DNA of 64,000 bases, taken from NCBI RefSeq assembly GCF_963576675.1, contig NC_088918.1, forward strand, positions 38,597,501-38,661,500. The letters are read 5' to 3'. Made by a program: the position numbers and the translations under genes. The notes beneath the pieces were generated by a model. The model made no database searches. It saw nothing but the letters and a program-made list of their open reading frames with translations, and was not told the origin of the DNA. Source of the stretch: Euphorbia lathyris (lineage: Eukaryota; Streptophyta; Magnoliopsida; Malpighiales; Euphorbiaceae). Of this stretch, positions 37,096 to 47,469 are shown piece by piece. The first letter of the stretch is position 1; each line of letters opens with the position of its first letter.

Positions 37096-39714
37096 ATGTC
37101 AGAACCATCACGAACGGCCGGCGTTACAACTAGATCAACTAGTATGAACTCCAGGGGACCACGGATTGCGAATTCGCAACCTGCAAGTACACAGCCTGTG
37201 GTGCCTAGCTCATCGGGTCCTTCGGGACAATTGAGTCCCTTATTGGAAGTCCAAGTGCAAACTGAGATGGAAATGTCCAATAGTGATTTCGTGCAGATGG
37301 CAGGACAAGTCTTGGCTTCGAACATGAGCCAGGCGGCTGGAGATCGAATGATTAATTTACTAACTGCCCTCGCCGAACACAATACCGCCGTGGCGGCTGC
37401 TCCTCAAGAACCTGTGGTTATCTCAACACAATCACCGACTATCCCTGTCATATCGGCCCTCCCGCAGCCATCTCAGGCGCCAAATCAAGTGGGCCAGATT
37501 AGTCGCACAAACCCACACAGCCACCCGAGCAACTACTCGCACCCAGATCTCATTACGACGATACATCCGACCTGGCAGCCATCCCAACCGTTGCCAGGAG
37601 TGCAAGGCACTCTTCCGCTACAACAAGTGGAACCTTTTCCTCACAGACATTCGGAGTTGATGACTCCTGGGCGAGAGCACACATGGAACTTTGATCCTAT
37701 AACGGGACAACGGTTAGTCCCCCAACAGGCACACGTTTCAACACCGATGGGCGGGTGGATGCCACCCAGAATTCACCAGCAGCGGATGGAAGAAGTCCGG
37801 CGAATACCCGATATTGACTTAGAAGATCAATTACGAAGCATGATGGAGCGAATGGGGTACTCGCCTAGGCCGAGAGCAGAGGTCCAGAGCGATTCACCTT
37901 TTGCCCCTTCGTTGCGGGAATTCATTCCAGATCACAGAATCAAAGCGCCCGCGATACCTAAATACTATGGGGATCCAAATTCTGATCCTGAGGCTCATGT
38001 CAGGAACTACAGAGAACTAATGGATGTTGCAGGAGCGAGTGAAAGCATCATTTGCAGGTTATTCTCGACAACTTTGGGCGGAGCCGCATCTGATTGGTTT
38101 CGATCTTTACCCGCAGAATCTATTCACAATTGGCATCAATATAGTCGGGATTTCTGTGCGAAATTTGTGGGCTGTAAAGCAGCGGATGTGACGGATAGGC
38201 AGCTGAAGGAGATCAAACAGAGGAACTATAATTCCCTAAGGGAATTTGTTGTCGCATTCAACGATATTCTGGTGCGATTGCAAAACCCGGATATCATGAG
38301 CATCCGCAACATCATGGCAGATGGAACCACAGATTGGAGTATGCGGGAGGAAATCATCCGCAACAAGCCGCGCACAGTGGCCGAACTCATGAAAATAGCA
38401 AAGGAATTCATGGAAGTGGATGATGTCAACAGGGAACATAGGGCTCAAACCCGGCGAGAAAGAGATGTCGTTAGATCCACTTCGGACAATCGGCGCCAGA
38501 CCCAGTCCAAAAGTAATTTTGTTCGAAGAGGCGATCGCCCCTTTCAAAGTGGCGGATATCAGACACCATTAAACACGACTCGCCAGGAGGTGTTACTTTG
38601 GATCGAAAAGGGCCCCTTGAAGAAGGATGTGCAGTTCCCCGAGGTAAAAGGTCGAACCAGTTTGGGGCGACATCCTAACAAATATTGCAGGTTCCACAGA
38701 TTGAACGGCCACGACACGAACGATTGCTATGAATTGAAGAAGGAGATTGAAAGGCTGATCGAAAGGGGCAAGCTGAATCAATTTGTACGAAAGGAGACTA
38801 GTGACGAGAAAGCAACGTTACCACATGAAGAAGAGGCAAGGCCCGAAAAGAAGCAGAAAAAAGGAGTGATAAACGTGATAGCCGGCGGGATCTATGAGCC
38901 TCCAACAAAAAGAGCTCGCCGTGAACAGCGAAAAAGCAACACTCATAGGGGGGATGCCCTCAATTACTCATTCGCGCGAATCACGGAGCCGCATGCGGAT
39001 GCTTTGGTGATTACAATGGCTGTAGAAGGATGGGACGTCAAGCGGGTCCTTATTGATACTGGCAGTTCTTGTAATGTTATTACTCGGACTGCATTCAACA
39101 AGTTGGGAATTAATGACGAGCGAGTGGAACATACATTCATGGATGTAACAGGTTTTGGGGGTCAATCCTCTCAAACAAGTGGACAGGTGGTGTTGGAGGC
39201 AGAAATGGGCGATAAAAAGCTAAAATGGCGAGGTGATTTAGAATTTGCAATTGTTGATCTCCCATTGGCCTACAACATAATTCTGGGACGCCCATTCCTG
39301 TCAGAAACGGAGTCGCTCATCTCAATGAAGCATTTAACATTACATTTACCAACACACCAAGGGCGAGTCATAGTTGAAGGTGATCAACTTGTATCTCAAC
39401 AGGCCTATACATTGTCACTTGAACCAAAGCCAGACAAGGAAGATAGGGTAGAGGAGAAGTTGCCAGCAGAAGCATTGGGAGAAACGGAACTATTCGCCAT
39501 CTCAAGCGACAAAAATGTGCGAATAGCGACGGGCCTCCCCGAAGAAACGAAGAAAGCCATTGCCGAGGTGCTGGTCCAATATGAGTCGGCATTTGCCGCC
39601 CCAAATGAAATATTGAAAGGAATAAGTCCAGACGTAGCAACCCATCATTTGAATGTAGACAAAGGTGCAACCCCAGTGCGACAGAAAAAGAGAGGACATG
39701 CTCCTGAGCGGTAA
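37096..39714 (+). CDS. Tat gypsy Gag-protease
   Basis: 872 codons. An N-terminal Pro/Gln/Ser-rich region covers residues 1-270. The retrotransposon gag domain (from about residue 275, EFIPDHRIKAPAIPKYYG, through FVGCKAADVTDRQLKEI) follows. A variant zinc knuckle YCRFHRLNGHDTNDC lies near residue 530. Then comes a basic stretch and an aspartic protease with VLIDTGSSCNVI (catalytic Asp about residue 654). The ORF ends at a TAA right after GHAPER, where related elements continue into RT with Gln. The next ORF is in the same frame with no frameshift. The start is supported by position 58 bases past the LTR. Confidence 0.93.
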   Translation: MSEPSRTAGVTTRSTSMNSRGPRIANSQPASTQPVVPSSSGPSGQLSPLLEVQVQTEMEMSNSDFVQMAGQVLASNMSQAAGDRMINLLTALAEHNTAVAAAPQEPVVISTQSPTIPVISALPQPSQAPNQVGQISRTNPHSHPSNYSHPDLITTIHPTWQPSQPLPGVQGTLPLQQVEPFPHRHSELMTPGREHTWNFDPITGQRLVPQQAHVSTPMGGWMPPRIHQQRMEEVRRIPDIDLEDQLRSMMERMGYSPRPRAEVQSDSPFAPSLREFIPDHRIKAPAIPKYYGDPNSDPEAHVRNYRELMDVAGASESIICRLFSTTLGGAASDWFRSLPAESIHNWHQYSRDFCAKFVGCKAADVTDRQLKEIKQRNYNSLREFVVAFNDILVRLQNPDIMSIRNIMADGTTDWSMREEIIRNKPRTVAELMKIAKEFMEVDDVNREHRAQTRRERDVVRSTSDNRRQTQSKSNFVRRGDRPFQSGGYQTPLNTTRQEVLLWIEKGPLKKDVQFPEVKGRTSLGRHPNKYCRFHRLNGHDTNDCYELKKEIERLIERGKLNQFVRKETSDEKATLPHEEEARPEKKQKKGVINVIAGGIYEPPTKRARREQRKSNTHRGDALNYSFARITEPHADALVITMAVEGWDVKRVLIDTGSSCNVITRTAFNKLGINDERVEHTFMDVTGFGGQSSQTSGQVVLEAEMGDKKLKWRGDLEFAIVDLPLAYNIILGRPFLSETESLISMKHLTLHLPTHQGRVIVEGDQLVSQQAYTLSLEPKPDKEDRVEEKLPAEALGETELFAISSDKNVRIATGLPEETKKAIAEVLVQYESAFAAPNEILKGISPDVATHHLNVDKGATPVRQKKRGHAPER

Positions 39715-40956
39715 AAGGCGATTGAAAAAGCAGTGGCGGATTTGCTAAAGTCAGATGCAATTCGAGAAGTCACCTATCCGGAGTGGTTAGCCAATGTGGT
39801 GCTAGTCAAAAAGCCAAATGGAACGTACAGAATGTGCGTCGACTTCAAAGATCTAAACAAGGCATGTCCGAAGGATATGTATCCGCTTCCTAACATTGAT
39901 ATATTGGTAGATGGAACTGCAGGATATGAAGCTTTATCATTCACTGACGTGAAATCCAGTTACCATCAGATACCCATGGAGAAGGCGGATGAAATCAAAA
40001 CATCATTCATAACTCACCAGGCGACTTATTGCTTCAAGGTGTTGCCCTTTGGATTGAAAAACGCGGGAGCAACATACCAGAGGATGATGAACAAGATATT
40101 TTCAGACAAATCCGGCGAGAACTTCTCGATCTACGTTGATGACATGATCATCAAAAGCAAGAAAATGCAAGACCACCCGCAGGATATCAAAGAAATCCTG
40201 GAAGTGCTAATCAAATATGGCCTCAAATTGAACCCAGAGAAATGCACATTCGGAGCAAGAGCGGGAAAGTTCCTGGGTTTCATTGTTAGCGGCAAGGGAG
40301 TTGAGGCGAATCCCGAGAAGGTTAAAGCAGTAATGGAGATGAAAACCTCGAGGAGCATAAGAGAAGTACAGAGACTAAATGGGCGGTTGGTGGCATTAGG
40401 GCGATTCATATCATGCTCAGCTAGGAGATGTCTACCTTTCTACAATGCCATCAAAAAATCCAAGTCCTTTGAATGGACGCCGGATTGTCAAGAAGCATTC
40501 GAGGGGATAAAGCGATTACTGTGTTATCCGCCCTTAATGAGTAGGCCGGAGGATGGAGAAGATTTATTTCTCTACGTATCCGTCACCAATATGGCGATAT
40601 GCACTGTGATGGTGCGAGAAGAAGAAGGGCAACAATATCCAGTGTACTACGTGAGCAAAGTCCTGAAGGATGCAGAACTCCGGTATTCGAAGTTGGACAA
40701 AATGGCCCTCGCAGTGATAACCACGGCGGCTAGATTGAAACCATACTTTCAGGCGCATACTATCATTGTGAGAACTGGCATCCCAATGCGAAAGGTATTA
40801 CAGAAACCTGACGCATCCGGCCGGTTGATGGAATGGTCAATTCGCCTGGGAGAATTCGATATTCGCTATGAAGGGAGACCAGCGCTAAAGAGCCAAGTAC
40901 TCGCCGATTTCGTGAACGAATTCACCTGGGATGACGATGAATGTCTGAAGGCATAA
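39715..40956 (+). CDS. Tat gypsy reverse transcriptase and gypsy-type RNase H
   Basis: Open from the codon after the gag-pro stop; the first ATG is at 39733. RT motifs: EWLANVVLVKKPNGTYRMC, DFKDLNKACPKD, LPFGLKNAGATYQRMMN and catalytic YVDD (40132-40143). The connection region contains FLGFIVSGKG. The gypsy-type RNase H that follows (LFLYVSVTNMAIC) appears to lack the usual first catalytic Asp, as is common in the Tat group, where a second RNase H follows. The ORF ends at an in-frame TAA (40954-40956). Confidence 0.92.
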   Translation, partial: KAIEKAVADLLKSDAIREVTYPEWLANVVLVKKPNGTYRMCVDFKDLNKACPKDMYPLPNIDILVDGTAGYEALSFTDVKSSYHQIPMEKADEIKTSFITHQATYCFKVLPFGLKNAGATYQRMMNKIFSDKSGENFSIYVDDMIIKSKKMQDHPQDIKEILEVLIKYGLKLNPEKCTFGARAGKFLGFIVSGKGVEANPEKVKAVMEMKTSRSIREVQRLNGRLVALGRFISCSARRCLPFYNAIKKSKSFEWTPDCQEAFEGIKRLLCYPPLMSRPEDGEDLFLYVSVTNMAICTVMVREEEGQQYPVYYVSKVLKDAELRYSKLDKMALAVITTAARLKPYFQAHTIIVRTGIPMRKVLQKPDASGRLMEWSIRLGEFDIRYEGRPALKSQVLADFVNEFTWDDDECLKA

Positions 40957-40971
40957 AAAGAAGAGTGGAGC

Positions 40972-42702
40972 ATGTACACAGATGGGGCATTATCTACAGA
41001 TGGAGCTGTGCTGGGAGTCGTCATCAAGGGCCCGGAGGTTATTCGCCTATGCTATGCAGCAAAATTAACTTTCAAAACTACAAATAACGCCGCAGAGTAT
41101 GAAGCAATGATATGCGGATTGAAGTTGCTCAATGAACTCACCCCAGAAAGGGTGGTAATCTACAGCGATTCCAAACTCATGATAAACCAGATCACAAAAA
41201 ATTATCTGGTGAAACAGGAGGAGCTAATAAAATACCATCAGGTGGTCGGCAGATTGACACAAGAGTTAACGCACAAGGGAGTCGTTTGGGAGATGGTGCA
41301 TGTTTCGCGAGGCCAAAATGCAAAGGCTGACGAATTGGCAAAAGCAGCGGCAAGTAGAGAACCATGGAGTCAAAAGGCATGCAATTTGGAAATAAAATCG
41401 GCACCAGCATTCGAGGTTGATCATATTATGGTCATCGAAGAACTGGAAGACGATGAAGATTGGCGGATGCCCATCCGCCAATATCTGGAGCAGGGAGATT
41501 TACCGGTTGATAAGAGCTTAGCCAGAAAGCTAATTGGGCAGTCAGCTCGATACTCAGTTCGGGATGGAACTTTGTATCGGAAATCGTACACATGTCCATG
41601 GTTGAAATGCATTAGTCGCAACGAAGGAGACTACGTGCTGCGAGAACTACATGAAGGAATTTGTGGCGCGCATGAAGCTTCGGCGGCGTTGGCAAGAAAG
41701 GTCAAACTGATGGGATACTACTGGCCCAAGGTGGTGGAAGATTCTCAGAAGATGGTTGCGGAATGTCACAATTGTCAAATACATGCGAATGAAAAGCATG
41801 TTCCCGGAGCCGAACAAATCGCTATAATGATGGCATGGCCATTCGCAACATGGGGAATCGATATAGTGGGCCCATTCCCAGAAACGACAAAGAAAAGGAA
41901 GTACTTGATAGTCGCAGTTGACCACTTCAGCAAATGGGTAGAAGCGGAGGCAGTAACCGCACAAACACCTGAGCGAATGATCGAATTCTTACGAGAGAAC
42001 ATTATCATGCGATTTGGAATCCCGCAAAAGCTCATAACCGACAATGGCACCCAGTTCAACTGTGCCAAGTTCAAAGCATACTGCGAAAGCATGGGGATCA
42101 AAAATCATTTTTCTTCCGTAAACCATCCCCAATCGAATGGTATGACGGAGGTTACCAACAGGGCCATGATTCAAGGCATCAAGAAGCGGCTAGGAGACAA
42201 AAAAACAGGTTGGGCGGATGAGATACCCCATATGTTGTGGGCATACAGAACCTCTGTAAAGGCAGCAACAGGCGAAACACCTTTCTCGCTAGTTTATGGA
42301 GCCGAAGCAGTCCTACCTGTTGAAATCAAGTCGCCCACAGATCGGATAATTTATTATTGCGACACACAAAATCCTATCAACATTAGAGATGCTTTGGATT
42401 CTGTGGACGAACGAAGAGAAAAAGCTTACATGCGAATGGCAGTGTACCGTAATAGAATCAAGAAATATCATGACAGAAGAGTGCGAAAAGTAATAATCAA
42501 CGAGAACGACTTGGTCTTGAAAAAAGCGGATAAAATACAATCCAGAGATGGCAAAGGCAAGCTGGGTGTCAACTGGATCGGACCATACAAAGTATCCAAG
42601 AAGCTGGGACCAGCCACTTTTGAAATAGAAGAAATGAGCGGAAAGAAGCTCCCGCGCACCTGGAATCTAGAGAATCTACGCCTATATAAAAAGGCCGAGT
42701 AG
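40972..42702 (+). CDS. Tat gypsy archaeal-type RNase H and integrase
   Basis: 576 codons, same frame as the preceding ORF. Residues 1-130: second RNase H with YTDGALS, TTNNAAEYEAM and IYSDSKLMINQI, and DELAKAA at its end. Integrase zinc region H..H..C..C from about residue 226 (HEGICGAHEAS ... CHNCQ). Catalytic core D297 (WGIDIVGPF), D357 (ITDNGTQF), E393 (SNGMTEV), a D,D-35-E spacing. A C-terminal region ending RTWNLENLRLY closes the protein. All catalytic residues are present. Translation depends on passing the TAA at 40954. Confidence 0.93.
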   Translation: MYTDGALSTDGAVLGVVIKGPEVIRLCYAAKLTFKTTNNAAEYEAMICGLKLLNELTPERVVIYSDSKLMINQITKNYLVKQEELIKYHQVVGRLTQELTHKGVVWEMVHVSRGQNAKADELAKAAASREPWSQKACNLEIKSAPAFEVDHIMVIEELEDDEDWRMPIRQYLEQGDLPVDKSLARKLIGQSARYSVRDGTLYRKSYTCPWLKCISRNEGDYVLRELHEGICGAHEASAALARKVKLMGYYWPKVVEDSQKMVAECHNCQIHANEKHVPGAEQIAIMMAWPFATWGIDIVGPFPETTKKRKYLIVAVDHFSKWVEAEAVTAQTPERMIEFLRENIIMRFGIPQKLITDNGTQFNCAKFKAYCESMGIKNHFSSVNHPQSNGMTEVTNRAMIQGIKKRLGDKKTGWADEIPHMLWAYRTSVKAATGETPFSLVYGAEAVLPVEIKSPTDRIIYYCDTQNPINIRDALDSVDERREKAYMRMAVYRNRIKKYHDRRVRKVIINENDLVLKKADKIQSRDGKGKLGVNWIGPYKVSKKLGPATFEIEEMSGKKLPRTWNLENLRLYKKAE

Positions 42703-42895
42703 TTCGAGGAAATGACGAGTACTCTTTTTCCTTTTATGAGTTTTTCCCATTGGGTTTTCTGATAAAAGGTTTTAATGAGGCTTTGATCCCACACAGTTGG
42801 TGTACCTATGTAATAAACCTTTTCTCTTTATCAATAAAGGTATTCAATTATTACATTTATTCAATATGTTACGTCCGAATGCGGATTGTTCTTAA

Positions 42896-43130
42896 AAACA
42901 CATAAATGTGTTGCCTATTAAAGAAAGGCGGATGCATGATTACGCATCACTCGCAAAACCCTTAGGGTTAAACTCAAAAAACACATAAATGTGTTGCCTA
43001 TTAAAGAAAGGCGGATGCATGATTACGCATCACTCGCAAAACCCTTAGGGTTAAACTCAAAAAACACATAAATGTGTTGCCTATTAAAGAAAGGCGGATG
43101 CATGATTACGCATCACTCGCAAAACCTTAT
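42896..43130. repeat. 83-bp tandem repeat, ~2.8 copies
   Basis: The word ACACATAAATGTGT recurs at 42898, 42981 and 43064, exactly 83 bases apart, with nearly identical units. Each unit contains that palindrome and GCATGATTACGCATCACTCG. Tandem arrays between pol and the 3' LTR are typical of Tat/Ogre elements. Confidence 0.95.
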
Positions 43131-43398
43131 GATTATATTATTTTCGAAAGAAAAATAATAGAGTAAGGCATAAAATTAAGCGAATAAACGAGTACTCAAA
43201 AATTGCAAAAAGGGTTTGGCCACCCTAGCGAAAGCAAAAATTACTATGAAGAATTACAAGTATGAAGTCGGCAAAAGGCAAGGATCATACATGAAAATAA
43301 AGTGACAATAATCGTACGTATAGGCAAAGCGGCAAGTGAAAGAAAATTAATATATACGGGCAGTTTGTTACATACAAAAAGTCCAAATATAAATTAAA

Positions 43399-45723
43399 CT
43401 ATGCTACAGCTTCCTCTCCTTCACCCCTATTGCTTTCCTCGCCTCCAGCGACTCCCTCATCTCCTCCAGTGGGCGGATCTACTTCAAGAGAATCCTCAAC
43501 CCTCGAATCAATAACTGCTTCAGAGGGCGGTACCTCTTGCTCAGGCTGAGAGATGTCCTGCGGTGCCCCTTCTTCCGCATTCCGGGTAGGGATCTCGCCG
43601 ATAATTGGAGATTCCTGAAAACTCTTCCAATCTAAGAGGAGCACCTCATCCATATCAGCATCCTCGGCTTCCAACTTGTCCCACTTCTCAGTTAAATCCT
43701 TTTCAGGGATGGGAACCTTGGGGCGGTTAAGTACGAGACCCTAATGTCCATGCTCATAAGCGGCATGAATCCGCTCCCCATACCAGTAGATACGGGCACC
43801 GTCTTCAGCCAGAATTTCCTCAGCCCTCTTCTTTTGTGTCTCCTTGGAATCAGCTAGATCATCGAGGGCCTTTCGCAGCTCATCGGACTTAGCCTGAAGA
43901 GATTTAAGAGCCTCCTCCTTCTCGCTCACAGCCTTCTGAAGGGCGCCTTCTAGGACCTTCACCTTCCCTTGGACATCATCATAAAGCGACTTCTGAGTCA
44001 CCAATTCAGTACCAAGACCTTCCAACTCCTTGGCTCGCTCGGCATCCTTTCGGAGAATGCCCTCAGCGAAATTGATAATCTGCATATAAGACGGCTCATG
44101 AATAAAAAAGGGCGAATAGAAATAGGCGGTTACAATGGACGCAAGATCCTTGAAAGAGAATGACAAGCAACAATATACCTCTACAGAACGCTTCTCGATC
44201 CCCTCCACAGCGGTAGGGAGCGGTACTTGTTTGCGCACACGGGAAGTAGAGGGAAGCCGTCCGAGGACATTGCATATGGAAGAGACAATGTCCTTGCAAG
44301 AAAAACTCACGGCCATGCCAAAGGTCCTAGTCCACCATCCGCTGATGTCGGGAATTGGCTGCAAAGGCGTAAAGAAAAATATCAAGAGAACAACAGATAG
44401 CTCATGAGGAAAAAAGTAGCAATATAGAAAGAGGGAATAAATCAGGATACCTCATGAATTGGGGTACTGCTCTTTCCTTTGGATGAGGCGGATACGGGTG
44501 TACCGCCAACAGTAAGGGACACGGAGGTGTTCTTCTTCTTAGGACGAGAAGACTCTGTATCCGCACTTATCTTCCGCTTCCTCGTCAAAGGAAGATCCTC
44601 GAAGGCAGAAGCGGGACCTTGTGAAACGGAGGCCCTTACAGAAGAAGCCGCCTCAATGGAAGGAATCGTTCCTCCAGAAGAATCCGCCCCTACAACGGAG
44701 GCGGTTCCCGCCATCCGCTTCTTCCTTCTCGCTAGGGCTTTAGCCTCCCAATCTGCAGCGATTTGAGATAAAGGATCACCCCTGCAAAGGGTTAAAAGAA
44801 ATCATCAACTTGGAAATAAAAAGTACCTTGTACAAAAACGCGATAAGGGATATAGACCACGCGATCCCCCTCGCGGTAGGCAATCGCTACTCGGCTCCTT
44901 AGCATATGGAAGGCCTGATCATATGTCCATACAAAAGGAGGGGTACTCTTCAGGAACTTGATGACGGCGGATTCTTCCTCGCTGGGATAACCGAAGTTCA
45001 AACTCTTCACATTGGGCCGGCCCCAATGGCGAAGGAAGTTCGGATTTCCCTCATTAAACTTGATAAAAAAGTAAGAGCGATCCCACTCGCGGATCTTGTT
45101 CAGTTTCTCGTCAAAACCATAGTATCCGCTCTGGCGGATGAAAGTGAAATACCCCGCCGAACTCTTGAAATGATGAAGCTTGGAGAAAATTTTAAGCGAG
45201 AAAGGAACCTCCAAACAATCCGCCAGAAATTTATCCAGGGTCAAGTCGGCCCATCCATTTGGATGTAACTGCCCGGGTGCGATTCCGTAACCGCCGAGGA
45301 TGGGAGCAATCTCATCCGCCAGCGGATAAGTGAAGCCGCAGATAATCTGGGCGACGAAAATGGTGAAATACCCCTTTGGGTAATCGCCCGGTCCTCTATC
45401 CTCCCCGGGAATGATGGTCTCGAGACCTTAGAGCCAAGGATATTGCACCCGCAAATCCTCAATGGTCTCGCGACAAACTAGGCTTCCCGACCTGTCCCTC
45501 TTTGGTAACAAACGAGGGTTGGGACAGGTGGCGGAATCAACTTCTTAGGGTCAAAACCTAGACCCTCGTCGGTTGTATTCGCCAGGTGGAGGAAGTCAGC
45601 GGGGTGGGAATCAGACCCATGAGAACTGGTTGAAACTTCATCAACCATCTCATCAACTTCATGAGAAACCTCGCGGACGTAGCTCTCATCGAACGGTGCG
45701 AAGTCAAGGTCGGGGTTCGACAT
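43399..45723 (-). pseudogene. Antisense spliced extra gene of the Tat element (Transposase_28-like)
   Basis: A coherent minus-strand gene. Exons: 45723-44827 (with frame breaks), 44781-44451, 44358-44179 and 44079-43399. Introns at 44450-44359 and 44178-44080 have GT-AG ends and phases that fit (HE/PIPDISGWW and RSVE/IINFAEG). The first exon holds YGIAPGQLHPNGWADLTLDKFL, close to the 'putative gypsy type transposon' domain PF04195. The last exon is a long Lys/Glu coiled coil (EEALKSLQAKSDELRKAL). Defects: a frameshift near 45480, TAA near 45428, TAG at 43741-43743, and a poor frame at the 44827/44781 junction. No intact product as it stands. Confidence 0.72.
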
Positions 45724-45963
45724 GTTGAGGAAAAGAAATAAACATAAGTAAAAAGTCGAACGAGGTACAAATTATGAAGAGGAAAACTTACATGGGAAAG
45801 ACAACACAGAGAAATGACGGAAATAAGAGGTCAACGCCGGAAAAGATGACACCGGAAAAGAAATAACGAAAGAGGAAAAATTCACAAGTTTTTGAATTTT
45901 GAATAGACAAGCAAAAACGAAGCGTCCCCTATGAACAGACCCTAAAGGGATCTTGTATCAAAC

Positions 45964-45978
45964 TAAAGGGGAGGCATG
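45964..45978 (+). promoter_or_regulatory. Polypurine tract of Tat gypsy
   Basis: AAAGGGGAGGCATG directly precedes the 3' LTR start TGATGACC, the expected plus-strand primer site. Confidence 0.75.
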
Positions 45979-46487
45979 TGATGACCCGCGAGGCTAAACC
46001 GGGTCATATTCATTTCGCAGGCCCAGCCCATACTTAGACCCATGGTCTAAGATCGGATGGGACCCGAATAAAGGAAGCAGGCGCAGCGAGTAACCGCCCC
46101 GAATGGGACCCGAATAAGCGGAAACGGGTGAAGCGAGTAACCGCCCCGAATTCCTAAACGGAGCATCAAGACTCCCACTCAGAACCACGTTCGTTGCCAT
46201 GAAAGCCACGAAAGGGACATGGCCTAAAAAGGGGGAACCGCCCTCAGAACGTGGCCCACTAAGGAGTAACCGCCCTCGGCGGTTACCTAAAAAACACCTA
46301 TAAAAGGCCTTAAGAATAAGGGAAAAAGGTACGTTCACAATTTTCCCCGCAATACTATTGTCAAATTACCAACCCTCTTACAAAAACTGACTTGATCGTC
46401 GGAAAGTTTTCCCGGAGATCCTGTCTCCGGTTCTGTTTTGCAGGTAACTCCGGCAGGGAATATCAAATCGGATCCGGCAAGTTATCA
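45979..46487 (+). repeat. Gypsy 3' LTR
   Basis: 509 bp. By eye comparison it differs from the 5' LTR at three positions (T/C, G/A and G/A), all transitions. That is 99.4% identity, so the insertion is recent. Confidence 0.95.
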
Positions 46488-46650
46488 CATTTAAAAAAGT
46501 CATTAGAAATTTGGAAAAATTAGCAATCCAATAGATAAAAATTCAAGTGTTTTATTTTAAAAAGAAACCAATAAATTCACCATTATATTTACCTAAAAAG
46601 ATACCCTTTAAATTAGATGATAAAATAAATTTCCTTGTAATGTAAATTGT
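46488..46650. repeat. Rest of duplicated host segment, copy 3
   Basis: It resumes the copy 1 sequence (around 15150-15300: AGTCATTAGAAATTTGG, AGCAATCCAATAG) after the gypsy insertion, and then breaks off at an unrelated segment beginning TGTCACGTCCGTG. Confidence 0.85.
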
Positions 46651-46689
46651 CACGTCCGTGTCCAAAAATTCAAAATATTCAGGATTAAG

Positions 46690-47469
46690 AGTATACCTTG
46701 AAGTCTTTTGCCTTTCGGTTTCCGACAAGTTAGCCCTTGCCGAAAGCCTCAAAAACTCCGAGGTGTACTCATGAACGCTCCTAGACCCTTGAGAGTAATT
46801 CCGGTAGGAGCTGTAAATGTACTGTTCGTAGTCGGGTGGTAAGAACCGCTCCCTCAACATCGACTTCATCCTTAGCCAAGATCTAATCGACTCCCTTCCC
46901 CATTTTCTCCTTCCTTTTTTCACATTATCCCACCAAACCGAGGCTCCTCACTTTAACAGATAGGCCACTAACCGAACTTTCCTATCTTCTAGTATGCCCA
47001 GATAATCAAAGAACCTCTCTACCTCAAGCAACAAATCAAGGAATCTCTCTATGTCAAGCTCCCCTCCAAACGAAGGTATATCGACTTTCAATTTGAAGGC
47101 ATCACCCCTCTCAAACTTTCCTCCATACCCAATTCTTCCATTCGGCTCATCTCTATACCCGCCTCTCTCATTATCACGACCCCCATACGGATCATTGATA
47201 CCATAATTTCCCCTTCCGTGACCACCTACATCATCATTATTCACAATATCCAAATTCCCAACATGCACATGCATGGGACCAACAACATCATTTACATTTA
47301 TAGCACGCCTATATCTATCATGCACAACATTATCATCATTTCGAATTCCCATATTTCTAGCAATCCTAAGCAACTCAAAATCATCAAACAGGTGGCCATC
47401 ACTATCATTATCAGCGTTTCTAATGATAACGTTGTTAGGACGCCTTACCTCACGAACCTGAGGGTCCAT
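46690..47469 (-). pseudogene. Gypsy gag fragment (retrotransposon gag domain)
   Basis: Starts MDPQVREVRRPNN at 47469. An Asp/Gly-rich stretch is followed by FKLKVDIPSFGGELDIERFL. A TGA near 46948 breaks the frame just before SVWWDNVKKG. It resumes through RFLPPDYEQYIYSSYRN and FLRLSARANLSETER, where homology stops. It is the N-terminal half of a gag protein. No protease or pol remains. Confidence 0.8.

Larger units (their letters stand above)
36529..46487 (+). mobile_element. Full-length Tat-lineage Ty3/gypsy retrotransposon, very recent
   Basis: 9959 bp with 509-bp LTRs at both ends, TGATGA...TTATCA termini and 5-bp duplication CATTT (36524-36528 and 46488-46492). Order: LTR, gag-protease, RT-RNase H, second (archaeal-type) RNase H, integrase, 83-bp tandem repeats, antisense spliced gene, PPT, LTR. 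The dual RNase H and an antisense extra gene are Tat/Ogre-group traits (family knowledge). By eye the LTRs differ at only three sites, all transitions. Confidence 0.95.

Noticed and set aside
42898..43130. CRISPR-like array
   Set aside because: Units are contiguous 83-bp tandem repeats without variable spacers, in a plant retrotransposon.
46651..46690. TGTCACG start as the other LTR of the truncated gypsy
   Set aside because: It does not match the LTR at 47804-48423, and flanking TAAAT/ATAAA do not form a proper duplication.
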